A DNA stretch of 40,767 bases from DASZHC01 sp035938215. Its GTDB lineage: Bacteria; Verrucomicrobiota; Verrucomicrobiia; Chthoniobacterales; JAFAMB01. A program made the position numbers and the translations under genes. Of the stretch, positions 1-8,443 are shown piece after piece (position 1 is the stretch's first letter; every line of letters starts with the position of its first letter). The stretch lies in the NCBI GenBank assembly GCA_035938215.1, contig DASZHC010000111.1, positions 1-40,767 of the forward strand, read 5' to 3'. A model generated the notes under the pieces. It ran no database searches. It saw nothing but the letters and a program-made list of their open reading frames with translations, and was not told the origin of the DNA.

Positions 1-1
1 G

Positions 2-646
2 ATTCCTGACAATGTCGACGACGTGAGTGCCGCAGGTATTCCGGTCGCGTATCTCACCGCGCAGGTGGCTCTTACTCTGGCTGGTTTTCGGGCAGGCAAA
101 ACTGTTCTGGCACCAGCGATCGGAGGATCGATCGGCAATGCAGTGACGCAATTGGCGCGCGCCTTGGGCGCAAAACACGCCATGTCAAGCACGACCAATC
201 ATGCGAAGGCAGAGCAGGCGAAGGTGCTCGGATTCAATGAAGTCGTCGATACCTCCTCGGAGAAGTTGGGTGACGGCGTGCGTCGTATCACGAGCGGTTA
301 TGGCGCAGACATTGTCGTCGACGGGATCGGTGGTGAAGTCTTGAGCGAGGCGCTCGGAGTACTCGCGTTGGGAGGAAGCCTCACAACACTGGGGTATTCC
401 GCAAGCCGCAAGACAACCATTGACGTGACAAATCTCATAGTGCCACAGGCCAGCATTCGGGGTCTCAACATGTTCGCTCAGCCGCAGGCGGCCATTACTG
501 ACGCATGGAACGTTATTGTCTCTCTGCTTAAATCCGGTGCGATCAAACCGATCGTGGCTAAGACCTTTCCGCTGGTAGAAGCGGCTGCCGCTCTACGTTA
601 CCTAGTGGAGGGCCGACCCTTCGGCAGGGTCGTCCTCACAATCTGA
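2..646 (+). CDS. Zinc-independent MDR oxidoreductase (NADPH:quinone reductase-like), 5' partial
   Basis: C-terminal two thirds of a medium-chain dehydrogenase/reductase. The frame is open to the left edge, so the true start lies outside; the GTG at 23 is internal. A Rossmann fold is visible: the stretch APAIGGSIGNAVTQLARALG carries the nucleotide-binding glycine turn, followed by a helix and a second strand ending in VVDTS. A DIVVDGIGG segment and the usual C-terminal closing (EGRPFGRVVLTI) match quinone-oxidoreductase-like MDRs. No catalytic zinc ligands are visible in the part present. Family members reduce quinones or enones with NAD(P)H in the cytosol; the substrate here cannot be told. 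It heads a same-strand series of mostly broken oxidoreductase genes, and itself seems intact as far as visible. Confidence 0.85.
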   Translation: MPDNVDDVSAAGIPVAYLTAQVALTLAGFRAGKTVLAPAIGGSIGNAVTQLARALGAKHAMSSTTNHAKAEQAKVLGFNEVVDTSSEKLGDGVRRITSGYGADIVVDGIGGEVLSEALGVLALGGSLTTLGYSASRKTTIDVTNLIVPQASIRGLNMFAQPQAAITDAWNVIVSLLKSGAIKPIVAKTFPLVEAAAALRYLVEGRPFGRVVLTI

Positions 647-694
647 AGAACGTACGCTGATAAGATAAGCTCCGAGCAGAAAGGAAGACGAAAC

Positions 695-1132
695 ATGAAA
701 GAGAAACAGATCAAGCTTCCAGGTCCGGATCATCCGATTTCCATCCTACGCAATCCCGCTCGTGTTGTCGTATCGGTGGCGGGCCGTGTGGTTGCCGATA
801 CCCGCAATGCCCTGACGCTTCGCGAAGCGGCATATCCGCCGGTTCAATACATTCCACGTGAGGACGTTGATTCCTCGCAGTTAAAAAGGACGGATCACGC
901 TACCTACTGTCCGTACAAAGGCGATTGCAATTACTACAGCGTTCCCGCTGGAGGAAGGAAGTCGGTCAATGCCGTGTGGTCGTATGAGGATCCGTTTCCT
1001 GCTGTTGCGCAAATCAGGGGGCATGTTGCGTTCTATCCCGACCGGGTCGACGAGATAGCAGAGCAACTTCCAACTACTCGTGAATCGTCAAAGAGCGGCC
1101 TTCCCACGTTCGGCGACAAGTTTGGGGCGTAA
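695..1132 (+). CDS. DUF427 domain protein
   Basis: 145 residues matching the DUF427 (NTP_transf_9) fold. The core runs from ILRNPARVVVSVAGRVVADT through REDVDSSQLKRTDHATYCPYKG, the CPYKG turn and an AVWSYEDPFPAVAQIRGHVAFYPDRVD C-terminal block; these are the family's hallmark segments. The biochemical role of DUF427 is not established. A ribosome-binding site (aaaggaag, 680-687) fits the ATG at 695. Family members usually stop soon after the YPDRVD block. This one carries about 20 further residues whose end (SKSGLPTFGDKFGA) closely resembles the end of the SnoaL-like fragment at 2613-2943, as if the 3' end had been exchanged or copied. The stop is 2 bp before the Old Yellow Enzyme remnant. 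Confidence 0.85.
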   Translation: MKEKQIKLPGPDHPISILRNPARVVVSVAGRVVADTRNALTLREAAYPPVQYIPREDVDSSQLKRTDHATYCPYKGDCNYYSVPAGGRKSVNAVWSYEDPFPAVAQIRGHVAFYPDRVDEIAEQLPTTRESSKSGLPTFGDKFGA

Positions 1133-1134
1133 CG

Positions 1135-2045
1135 TTGAATATTGCTCGCTCACAGCAGCCGCTTTTCACTCCCGTTCGCATGGGCGTATTGGAGCTACGG
1201 AACAGGATCGTAATGGCACCGCTTACCCGCATGCGCGCAGCCGACGCTCAGCATGCGCCCACCGAACTTCACGCCGAATACTACGCGCAACGCACCTCGG
1301 CCGGTCTCATCATCGGCGAATGCACCGAGATCAGCCCCGATGCTTATGGTTGGGCTGATACTCCCGGTTTGTGGAGCGCTGAGCAGGTTCGGGGATGGCG
1401 CGGGGTGACGGATACAGTACAAGAAGGGCAGTCTGATGTACGCCCAGCTCTGGCACACTGGCGCAATGTCACATCCGGACTTCTTCGATGGGGCGTTACC
1501 GATGTCCGCGTCTAATGTGAACCCCAAGCAAGAGAGTGTTGCCCCCTCCGGGAAGAAGGCCACCGTAACGCCTCGCCCAATGAGCAAAGACGAAATTCGT
1601 CGAATTCGTGGAATCGGGCCGAGTCGGTATCAAGATCGGGCCGATGAATATATCGGGGCCTTTCGTTGCTAACGCCGACACTCTGCCCGATATGGAGTAC
1701 GTAATAAAGAAGCTGAACGACTACGATCAGGCGCACCTGCTAATGATGGGAGCAACTACGGACTTCACTGGAGGTCCGCTCGAACACCTGGCGGGCGACG
1801 GCATGTTCCAACACTTTCGGCCGCTCTATAACGGACATCTCATCGCAAATGTCGACATGACCCAGGAGCGTGGAAACCGCCTGATAAAAACAGGATTAGC
1901 CGACTCCATTGCGTTTGGTCGACCGTTCATCGCCAACCCCGATCTACCGGAACGTTTTCTAACTGGCGCTACCCTCAACCAAATCAGTTGGCCAACGGTT
2001 TACGCATCAGGGCCAGAAGGGTACACCGATTATCCCGCGATGCGA
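1135..2045 (+). pseudogene. nemA: Old Yellow Enzyme (alkene reductase) pseudogene
   Basis: FMN-dependent ene-reductase broken into three frames. Piece 1 (from 1135) gives LFTPVRMGVLELRNRIVMAP and ends near 1421. Piece 2 is shifted and gives SLMYAQLWHTGAMSHPDF up to MSKDEIRRI near 1605. Piece 3 gives RVGIKIGPMN through DSIAFGRPFIANPDLPERF to GYTDYPAM at about 2042. Between DEIRRI and RVGIKI the family normally has roughly 70-80 residues, including the conserved HGANGYL barrel segment; these are absent, so this is a deletion as well as a frameshift. The last piece reads on without a stop into the next SDR. Neighbouring large genes are intact, so poor sequence quality is a less likely cause. Confidence 0.85.
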
Positions 2046-2129
2046 GGTTCTTCTACAGACGAAGATTCTCCGAAAAGAGCACGGAGACAACCCCGAACTA
2101 CTACCGAGCTAATTAAAGGAGTTACCCTC

Positions 2130-2630
2130 ATGGCTAGTCTTACCAACAAAATGGCGCTTGTTACGGGAGCCTCTCGCGGAATCGGTCGCGCTACGGCATC
2201 CGCGCTTGCTGATGCCGGTGCGCACGTCCTGGTTCACTATGGCCGTTCTGCGCAGGAGGCGGAATCTCTCGTGGCCAGCATTCGCTCAAAAGGGGGACGC
2301 GCGGATGCGATCATGGCGGACTTGGGAACTCCAGACGGAGCAACCTTGCTGGCCAAGGGCGTTCGCTCGATTGTGGGCGAGCGATTGGATGTGCTCGTCT
2401 CCAACGCCGGAATCAGCAAGGCTGCCACCGTTAAAGGTCATACTGTGGAGGACTTTGTCAATCTCTTTGCAACAAATGTCCGAGGTCCGTTTTTTCTAGT
2501 GCAGCAACTCCTCTCTCTCTTCGGTGAAGGCTCGAGTATCATTGTGATCTCTTTTGTCGTAGCTCACGCCGTAGTTGGCAAGCCCGGTTTGGACAACCAT
2601 TCGATCCTCGCGGGATTATGCGGCTGCTGA
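2130..2630 (+). pseudogene. Short-chain dehydrogenase/reductase, truncated and fused
   Basis: A classical SDR start at ATG 2130 is preceded by a good ribosome-binding site (aaaggag, 2115-2121). The N-terminal cofactor motif GASRGIG, the NAG strand motif (VLVSNAGI) and NVRGPFFLVQQLL are present. Homology stops at DNHSILA (about 2612), exactly before the YxxxK active-site region and the C-terminal half. The reading frame then ends after a few unrelated residues at 2630. The sequence from 2613 on, in another frame, belongs to a SnoaL-like gene, so a deletion joined the two genes. Without Tyr and Lys it cannot be a working SDR. The frame is open upstream into the Old Yellow Enzyme remnant, giving a 340-codon readthrough frame. 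Confidence 0.8.
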
Positions 2631-2943
2631 GAAGTATTGGTCGCCCAACTATATCCAGCACAGTGCACACATCGAACCGGGTCGCGACGGACTGTTCAAT
2701 TTGATCAGCAACGCCCCCGATATTCTGCGTTACGAACATCGGCTCATCGTCGCGGAAGGCGACTACGTCATTGTCCATGGACGTTTTTCAGGAAACGGCC
2801 GGCCCGTTGCCTGGGTCGCCGCGGATATCGTCAGGATCGAGAACGGCCGCCTCGCCGAACACTGGGATGTCTTACAAGATGAAGCGACCAAAGCCGAATC
2901 GAAGAGCGGCCTGCCGATGTTTGGCGATCGCTTCACTGCCTGA
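2613..2943 (+). pseudogene. SnoaL-like (NTF2 fold) protein, 5'-truncated
   Basis: Codes for a SnoaL-like polyketide-cyclase/NTF2-fold domain without its first helix. The recognisable part runs from DYAAAEKYWSPNYIQHS through DYVIVHGRFSGNGRPVAW and VRIENGRLAEHWDVLQD, typical of this family of small cytosolic proteins. The usual N-terminal 20-25 residues are missing and replaced by the cut SDR. A TTG at 2575 in this frame could start translation, but that segment overlaps the SDR coding sequence in another frame and is probably not native. The last 15 residues resemble the end of the DUF427 gene at 1132. Confidence 0.7.
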
Positions 2944-2981
2944 ACCAACTTATCCATCCATCTCAACTCAAGGAAACCTCA

Positions 2982-3739
2982 ATGAAACTCACCGAAAACA
3001 CCATCTTCATCACCGGCGGAGGCACAGGTATTGGTCGCGGTCTCGCCGAAGCACAATACAAGCTCGGCAACAAGGTCATCATCTCCGGCCGCCGCAAGGA
3101 ACATCTGGATGCGACGACCAAAGCGAATTCAGGAATGGATTCTGTCGAACTCGACATTTCGGAGCCCCGCGAATATCGCAGCGGTTGCGAATAAGCTGGT
3201 CGCAGACTACCCGGCGCTCAATGTGTTGATCAACAATGCCGGGATCATGCAGATCGATGACGCCGCGGGAAAAATCGACGATCAACTCCTGACATCGACA
3301 GTCACGACGAACTTGTTTGGGCCGATCCGTCTGACGTCGGCCTTGATCGAGCACCTGAAGAAGCAGCCAAAAGCGGCCGTTATTTACAACACCTCGGCGC
3401 TGGCGTTTGTTCCCCTCGCCTTAACCGCGGTCTATTCGTCCACGAAGGCGGCCCTGCATTCGTACGTCCTTTCGCAGCGCTACAAACTCAAAGGTACTTC
3501 AGTCCAGCGTTCTGGAAATCGCTCCGCCGTGGGTCCAAACCGACCTTCTTAATAGTAAAGAGGAACCACGGGCCATGCCGCTGAAGGACTTCATCGAAGA
3601 GACCCTGAAAATACTTGGCACCGACGCGGAAGAGATCCTGGTCGAACAGGCGAAACCTTTCCGAAACAACCACGGACCAAATGAGAGCGCACTCGTGACG
3701 CAGTTCAACGATTCGATGATCGGCACGCCGCCACAGTGA
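2982..3739 (+). pseudogene. SDR oxidoreductase (DltE-type) with two frameshifts
   Basis: A short-chain dehydrogenase that is complete in content but split over three frames. From ATG 2982 (ribosome-binding site aagga) it reads GGGTGIGRGLA, then shifts at the C-run near 3164-3168. The second piece reads LVADYPALNVLINNAGIMQ, and carries YSSTK, the YxxxK active site, preceded by NTSAL. A second shift near 3500-3508 leads into the last piece, which reads VLEIAPPWVQTDLL and ends at TGA 3737-3739. All catalytic landmarks survive, so inactivation looks recent. DltE-like SDRs act on unknown carbonyl substrates. Confidence 0.8.
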
Positions 3740-3864
3740 AGATCGAGGATCAGGAAATGCGAAATACTCACTCGTGTTGTGAGACACATTTCCGGAATAA
3801 TTTCTAAATTCGCCGGCGAACATTCGAGAGCGGTGCACGACAGCCACATTTTCACACGGCGTTT

Positions 3865-4581
3865 ATGAACAGTCTGTTGAAACTCGCAACCGAGACGCAC
3901 GGCGGAGTTGACCATTGGAATCATCTAGAATCACTGAAGGCACATTTGTCGGTCACAGGTGTGCTTTGGCATGCCAAGGGACGACCTGATGTATTGAAGG
4001 ATATTCGATTCGAACTTCCTCTTCACGAGCAACGTCTGACCACCCATTTTGTCGGACAGAACAAGCGTTCCGTCTTCACACCACATCAGGTCTCCGTAGA
4101 AGACGAACAAGGACATATCATCGAAAGTCGCGACGATCCTCGGCGTGCCTTTGAAGGGCAATCATTTGAGACTCCCTGGGATGATCTGCACGTTGCCTAC
4201 TTCAACAGTTATGCGCTGTGGACATACCTCACGATTCCATTTCTCTATACCTATCCAGGTTTCATAACGGAAGAACTGGAACCGTGGCACGAAGACGGGG
4301 AAATATGGCGAACTCTTTGCGCGACGTTTCCAGAAGGGATCGCGAGCCATACTCGCCAGCAAATCTCATATTTCGGGCCGGACGGCTTGTTGAGGCGACA
4401 CGAGTATATGGTCGATGTCCTCGGCGGGGCCAGAGGAGTGAATTACGCCCATGACTATCGCGAAGTTGATGGGATCTATGTTCCGATGAAAAGACGCGTC
4501 TATTCATACGATGCTGATAAACGTAAAATTCCGGAGCCGGTATTGGTTGCGATTGATGTCCACGCGATCGCGTTCAACTAG
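3865..4581 (+). CDS. Conserved hypothetical protein, 238 aa
   Basis: No domain can be named with certainty. The protein is soluble by inspection, without signal peptide or membrane segment. It has a repeated beta-strand look (ISYFGPDGLLRRHEYMVDVLGG; REVDGIYVPMKRRVYSYDAD) that recalls LolA/LppX-like half-barrels, but this is only an impression. Similar proteins seem to occur beside quinone reductases and SDRs in other bacteria, from memory. The start at 3865 lacks a strong ribosome-binding site. The stop lies 5 bp before the next ORF, suggesting cotranscription. Unlike the genes just upstream it is intact. Confidence 0.6.
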   Translation: MNSLLKLATETHGGVDHWNHLESLKAHLSVTGVLWHAKGRPDVLKDIRFELPLHEQRLTTHFVGQNKRSVFTPHQVSVEDEQGHIIESRDDPRRAFEGQSFETPWDDLHVAYFNSYALWTYLTIPFLYTYPGFITEELEPWHEDGEIWRTLCATFPEGIASHTRQQISYFGPDGLLRRHEYMVDVLGGARGVNYAHDYREVDGIYVPMKRRVYSYDADKRKIPEPVLVAIDVHAIAFN

Positions 4582-4586
4582 GGTGT

Positions 4587-4892
4587 ATGAAAGACTCAAA
4601 TCCGCGCGAAATTCCCTTCAACGGCGTCCGCCTCAGGTTCGATAGCAACAAAAGTTTCGACGAGGTCCTGTCGTCCCTTCTGGCAGATGTAGGCGACAAG
4701 CCGCTGCCGATTGACGAGATTGCTGCCAAGTTTGAAAGCTGGGATTCATACAGGAAAGAAATTGAGTCTCACGTAGGGCCGAGCGGTTTCATCCTGTTCG
4801 CCAAGATCGATCACGGCGCATGGATCAAGAAAGTCGGTATCCGAAGCGAAAAAGCACCGATTTTGCCGGTCAACGCTGCCAAAAAGCGCTGA
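4587..4892 (+). CDS. Small DUF302-like protein, possibly C-terminally truncated
   Basis: 101 residues. The middle part (FDEVLSSLLADVG, and HVGPSGFILFAKIDHGAWIKKVG) resembles DUF302-like proteins, whose members usually continue after the DHG-W block with a strand reading roughly LGNP and about 50 more residues. Here the protein ends in a short Lys-rich tail (NAAKKR), so the 3' end may be lost. It starts 5 bp after the previous stop. Function unknown; the assignment is tentative. Confidence 0.5.
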   Translation: MKDSNPREIPFNGVRLRFDSNKSFDEVLSSLLADVGDKPLPIDEIAAKFESWDSYRKEIESHVGPSGFILFAKIDHGAWIKKVGIRSEKAPILPVNAAKKR

Positions 4893-5043
4893 TTTCTCTG
4901 GTCATTTTCTAGCCATTTCTGCTCAAGAAAACGTGGTTGTTTGTTCTTCTTCCTTCGCTAAGTTTCGGCAATCTTCGCATCCAAGGAATTGTGCGCCGTC
5001 TTTATAAGTTGCTCAAGTCGAGCTAGAAACTGCTTAAATACTA

Positions 5044-5099
5044 CGGTGAGGGAGGGATTCGAACCCTCGGTACCCTTTTGAGGTACAACGCTTAGCAAG
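5044..5099 (-). pseudogene. tRNA-Ser(GCU) 3' half (remnant)
   Basis: Read on the minus strand, this is the anticodon loop TTGCTAA (anticodon GCU), the 3' anticodon strand, a class II variable arm, a perfect T arm (GAGGG-TTCGAAT-CCCTC), the 3' acceptor strand CCTCACC and discriminator G. The 5' acceptor strand GGTGAGG and a D arm are not found in the next 160 bases, and the bases before the anticodon loop do not pair with the 3' stem strand. CCA is not encoded. This is the 3' part that tyrosine integrases commonly use as attachment core. Confidence 0.75.
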
Positions 5100-5255
5100 G
5101 CGCAAGCGACGATCATATCTGAATCGATATCGCCGCGCCCGTCGGTAACCGGTTTGGGATTCCGGACAAACGAGAACCCAAAAGTGGCTAAGAAACGGCT
5201 AAGCCGTATCTTTAGAGGGCGTCGGAATTCTTCGTAAGTCGTTGATACTGAGGGA

Positions 5256-5296
5256 TGCACCGTGTAGGAATCGAACTACAACCCAGTGATTAAGAG
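5256..5296 (-). pseudogene. tRNA-Lys(CUU) 3' half, degenerate
   Basis: On the minus strand the loop CTCTTAA (anticodon CUU) is followed by TCACTGGGTTGTAG, a T loop TTCGATT, CCTAC and the acceptor strand ACGGTGC with discriminator A. One G is missing from the 5' side of the T stem, so the arm mispairs. The sequence 5' of the anticodon loop pairs poorly and no D arm or GCACCGT acceptor strand follows. It is therefore a broken tRNA gene, the second 3' half within 220 bases. Confidence 0.65.
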
Positions 5297-5441
5297 ACTT
5301 TTGCTTAGCGAGCGCGTCGGTCCTGTTTGAACTTCGCAGGAGTGCGTGGCGATGAGCTCCCAAAAAGTTGAGGCCGAAAAATGCTGACCAAATTAGGACC
5401 TGTTCATCCGCGGCTTTTCGTAAGTGCCTCAGCCTGAACCG

Positions 5442-5515
5442 TGCACCCGACACGGCTCGAACGTGTAACCTACAGTTCCGTAGACTGTCGCTCTATCCAA
5501 TTGAGCTACGGGTGC
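5442..5515 (-). tRNA. tRNA-Arg(ACG)
   Basis: Complete cloverleaf on the minus strand. The acceptor strands GCACCCG/CGGGTGC pair perfectly. The anticodon stem ACAGT/ACTGT encloses loop CTACGGA with anticodon ACG (read as ICG after A34 deamination, serving CGU/CGC/CGA). The T arm ACACG-TTCGAGC-CGTGT is perfect. The discriminator is A and CCA is not encoded. It is the only intact tRNA of the three tRNA-like sequences here. Confidence 0.95.
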
Positions 5516-6011
5516 TTTTTACTGAGCCGTTGACGATAGGATACAAGATCATTTTGGCAAGGGGAAAATCGTTCGCGCCGAGGCCCAGCGGAGCGGCGAA
5601 ACCGCAACCAAATCCTCATCTCGAGCTCTATGCCCAACGCGGGTAGCAAAAGGGAAAGGAACATCACGCGGAGGTCGCACTGGAACGTTTGGCTTAAGAG
5701 CGGACATCGGGAACAATTCGCCACGCCAGATCTTATGCAGGGAAGGACGATGAGGGCTCCCTACACGGCGAACGATGAACGGCGAACATCCCCGAACCCC
5801 CGAACTCCAAACCCCGAATCGTGAACGCCGTGGCTCACGCAGAGGGCGCGGAGGAACGCGGAGGTCCTTTGCCGTTATCAACAACGGGAGAGACGGGCAA
5901 GAGGGACGCCCGTTTTCACGTGCTTCCCCTGCTTCGGCTGGTAAAGAGCACCACTGTGCGCGAAGACATGGGCGGTTCGCAGTTTCGCAGCATTGTGACT
6001 CTGCGCGAACA
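5516..6011. other. Intergenic stretch without a supported gene
   Basis: No open frame here looks like a protein. At 5795-5818 there is a reverse-oriented copy of the short motif family (cccccgaactccaaacccc) that also occurs near 7180 and 31770. A short inverted repeat gggc/gccc followed by tttt near 5896-5915 could be a weak terminator. Otherwise nothing recognisable is seen. Confidence 0.5.
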
Positions 6012-7067
6012 CTACCCCTCAATGTACGGAGCGAGCAGGGATAGATCGGCTTTGCTGAGTCTCTCTGTTGCCGTCTTTGCCTGATGCCAATAAGGGTAAA
6101 GCAAGACCGGTTGGCTGACTGCATCCAGCCGGGCGCGTTCCTCCGCCGTTAACGTAACGTTGGCAGCCGCAAGGTTGTCGATTAACTGTTCTTCCGTGCG
6201 GGCGCCTATGATGAGAGAGGTGACTGCCGGACGGCCGAGGAGATAGGCTAACGCAATCTGGGCAGCGGACACTTTGTGGCCTTCGGCGATCGCAACAACA
6301 GCTTCAATGATATCGTAGAGCTTGTTCTCATCATGGATCGGTGGTTCCCCCCATTTATTGAAGTGCCGGGTACCTTCCGGCGTTTGCTGACCCCGGCGAT
6401 ATTTTCCGGACAGAAGGCCGCCGGCAAGCGGACTCCAGACAAGAATGCCGATTCCCTGGTCAATGCTGATTGGCACGAGTTCGTTTTCAGCATCACGCGC
6501 CTGCAGCGAATAGTGAATCTGCTGGCTAATAAATCGGTGGAAGCCGCGCCGCTCGGAGATGCCGAGTGCTTTCATCAAGTGCCACCCGGAATAATTTGAG
6601 CAGCCGATATAGCGGACTTTCCCGGAGCGGACCAGCGTATCGAGAGCGTCCAACGTTTCCTCCAGAGGCGTTTCGCCGTCCCATTCGTGCATTTGATAAA
6701 GATCGATATAATCGGTCTTCAAGCGCCGAAGACTGTCTTCGCATTCCCGAATGATATGATGCCGGGAAGTGCCCCCTTCGTTTGGTCCGTCGCGCATCAC
6801 CATTCTCGCCTTGGTGGCAACAAGCACATCGTTGCGGCGACCCTGGAGCGCTTTACCTAAAATCTCTTCGGATACGCCATGCGAATAAATATTAGCGGTA
6901 TCAAACAGGTTGACACCTGCCTCGATGCAAAGATCAACTTGCCGGCGCCCACCATCGATGTCTATAGCTCCTACTTTGCTGAATGCTCCGCCGCCTCCAA
7001 AAGTCATCGTCCCCAGGCTGAGCAGCGAAACGCGTAAACCAGAATTTCCAAGCTGACGATATTCCAT
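6012..7067 (-). CDS. Aldo/keto reductase
   Basis: 351-residue NADPH-dependent oxidoreductase with an aldo/keto reductase TIM barrel. The catalytic tetrad is complete: Asp56 (in FDTANIY), Tyr61, Lys86 (VATKARM) and His127 (YQMHEWD). The C-terminal NADP-binding segment SLIIGARTEEQLIDNL is present, and the length is normal for the YajO/AKR11-12 branch of larger bacterial members. It is a cytosolic enzyme that reduces aldehydes or ketones; its substrate cannot be read from the sequence. It stands alone on the minus strand, between the tRNA region and the membrane-protein gene transcribed the other way. Confidence 0.93.
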   Translation of the reverse strand: MEYRQLGNSGLRVSLLSLGTMTFGGGGAFSKVGAIDIDGGRRQVDLCIEAGVNLFDTANIYSHGVSEEILGKALQGRRNDVLVATKARMVMRDGPNEGGTSRHHIIRECEDSLRRLKTDYIDLYQMHEWDGETPLEETLDALDTLVRSGKVRYIGCSNYSGWHLMKALGISERRGFHRFISQQIHYSLQARDAENELVPISIDQGIGILVWSPLAGGLLSGKYRRGQQTPEGTRHFNKWGEPPIHDENKLYDIIEAVVAIAEGHKVSAAQIALAYLLGRPAVTSLIIGARTEEQLIDNLAAANVTLTAEERARLDAVSQPVLLYPYWHQAKTATERLSKADLSLLAPYIEG

Positions 7068-7156
7068 TGGGAATCATATAGCAGCGCATCGCTGGAGAAC
7101 CAAACGGAAGATCAATCTTCGAAGCCGAAAGGGCCATTTATACCGACGTTGCCGTA

Positions 7157-7258
<102 letters not shown>

Positions 7259-7337
7259 TTGTTTGCTTCTCGAGCGGCGACGAGGGTGGTAGGCTCTTAG
7301 GGTTCCCTCCGGTTCTGACGGAAAAAAGCGTATTCAA

Positions 7338-8036
7338 ATGTCTTCTTCCCAAAAGCAAGGCTCCCGTCGCGCGACTCGCCATGAATTGGATTCGCTCGTC
7401 GTCAATATAGAGTTGACGCTGAGCAGCATCATCCAGGGGGTGGCCCTGTCGGTATTAACGGAAAGCTCAAGAGGGCCGCTTGGCGATTTGCGGGTTGATC
7501 AGTGGCCCTATGTCCTTAATGGATTGCTTATCATTCTCTTGTTCTGGTCTCGATCTGTTTCGCATACCCTGACGTTGATTCGTTGGCCGTTGGAGTTCGG
7601 GCACAATTTTCTTTACATAGCGTGTACACTGGTCGAGGCGATCACGTTTACGGACCTTACCGATCCGTTGCGCTGGTACGCGTTCAACGCCGTCTTTGCT
7701 GTTCTGGCCTGGTCGATTTTTCTCGTCGATTTACGCCTCATCCGGCAACGCCAGGAGGAAGCGCGAGGATCGGGCGAACGGGAACTCTACGGGTTGATCC
7801 TCAAAGATCAGCGGCTGAACATATTCCTGCTCCTGCCCGGGATGATCCTGTTTCACTTCGTCGCCACGGCAGCAATCTATTTGTGGCCCGAACTTCTTAT
7901 TCAGAGAAACGGACACTTCGCGTTTGCCGTCGTACAGAGCATCTTCCTGGCCGGGTATCTTGTGTATGTTCTGCGATTTTTTTCGGGCATCGCACCGAAA
8001 ATTTTGAAAGCAAATCTGGAAGAAACAACGGAATAG
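7338..8036 (+). CDS. Hypothetical multi-spanning membrane protein
   Basis: 232 residues, about five to six hydrophobic segments: near residues 60-78 (WPYVLNGLLIILLFWSRSV), 88-105, 112-132 (WYAFNAVFAVLAWSIFLVDL), 158-180 (LNIFLLLPGMILFHFVATAA) and 190-215. A basic cytoplasmic loop (RLIRQRQEEARGSGERELY) sits in the middle. No known family is recognised. The ATG at 7338 has no strong ribosome-binding site. It is an isolated gene between a repeat tract and a palindromic repeat element. Confidence 0.65.
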   Translation: MSSSQKQGSRRATRHELDSLVVNIELTLSSIIQGVALSVLTESSRGPLGDLRVDQWPYVLNGLLIILLFWSRSVSHTLTLIRWPLEFGHNFLYIACTLVEAITFTDLTDPLRWYAFNAVFAVLAWSIFLVDLRLIRQRQEEARGSGERELYGLILKDQRLNIFLLLPGMILFHFVATAAIYLWPELLIQRNGHFAFAVVQSIFLAGYLVYVLRFFSGIAPKILKANLEETTE

Positions 8037-8052
8037 CCTGCACGATCCTTGA

Positions 8053-8350
8053 GAGAGCACGGAGGGAATTTTACCACAGAGACACAGAGGACACGAAGCA
8101 AGGCAGGAAAATGGGGCTTCTGATGTGGGGAACCCGCTTGATGGTCTTTCGCCCCTGCACAACCATTCCCGCGGCTTGGCGCGCTTGAAGACTTCATCGT
8201 TGTTCTTCGACATGGCGTTCAATAAAAAGGGGGGAACGTCATGCGCGGGGCGGGGAATTTCACCACCGAAGCGCAGCGGGTTAGTTAGCGACCGTTTATC
8301 TTCCTTCGAACTTTGTGCCCTCTGTGTCTCTGTGGTGCAAAAGTCTTCGT
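8053..8350. repeat. Palindromic dispersed element, copy 1 (long form)
   Basis: The ends are inverted repeats: accacagagacacagagg... at 8073 and its complement ...ccctctgtgtctctgtggt ending at 8336. The block beginning gagagcacggaggg and the inner block ggggaacccgcttga recur at 37992-38165 with only scattered differences. This copy has about 130 extra bases in the centre compared with the second copy. It carries no ORF of interest, as expected for a non-autonomous MITE-like element or large palindromic repeat. Confidence 0.8.
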
Positions 8351-8443
8351 ACGGCCTGCTATGCCTGGCGATTCTGCCGCATTTTTGCAGAGAAGACTTT
8401 CAAACAGTTCTATCGAAAGTGCTCATGGAATTTATATCTTGCG

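Noticed and set aside
1608..2630. A 340-codon OYE-SDR fusion gene
   Set aside because: The SDR has its own ribosome-binding site and ATG at 2130, and both halves are incomplete, so readthrough is a by-product of decay.
4958..5453. Minus-strand frames of 84-100 codons across the tRNA remnants
   Set aside because: They run through tRNA sequence and have no recognisable domain.
7583..8188. 201-codon frame overlapping the membrane protein gene
   Set aside because: It reads the same DNA in another frame, gives a low-complexity Arg-rich product and runs into the dispersed repeat.
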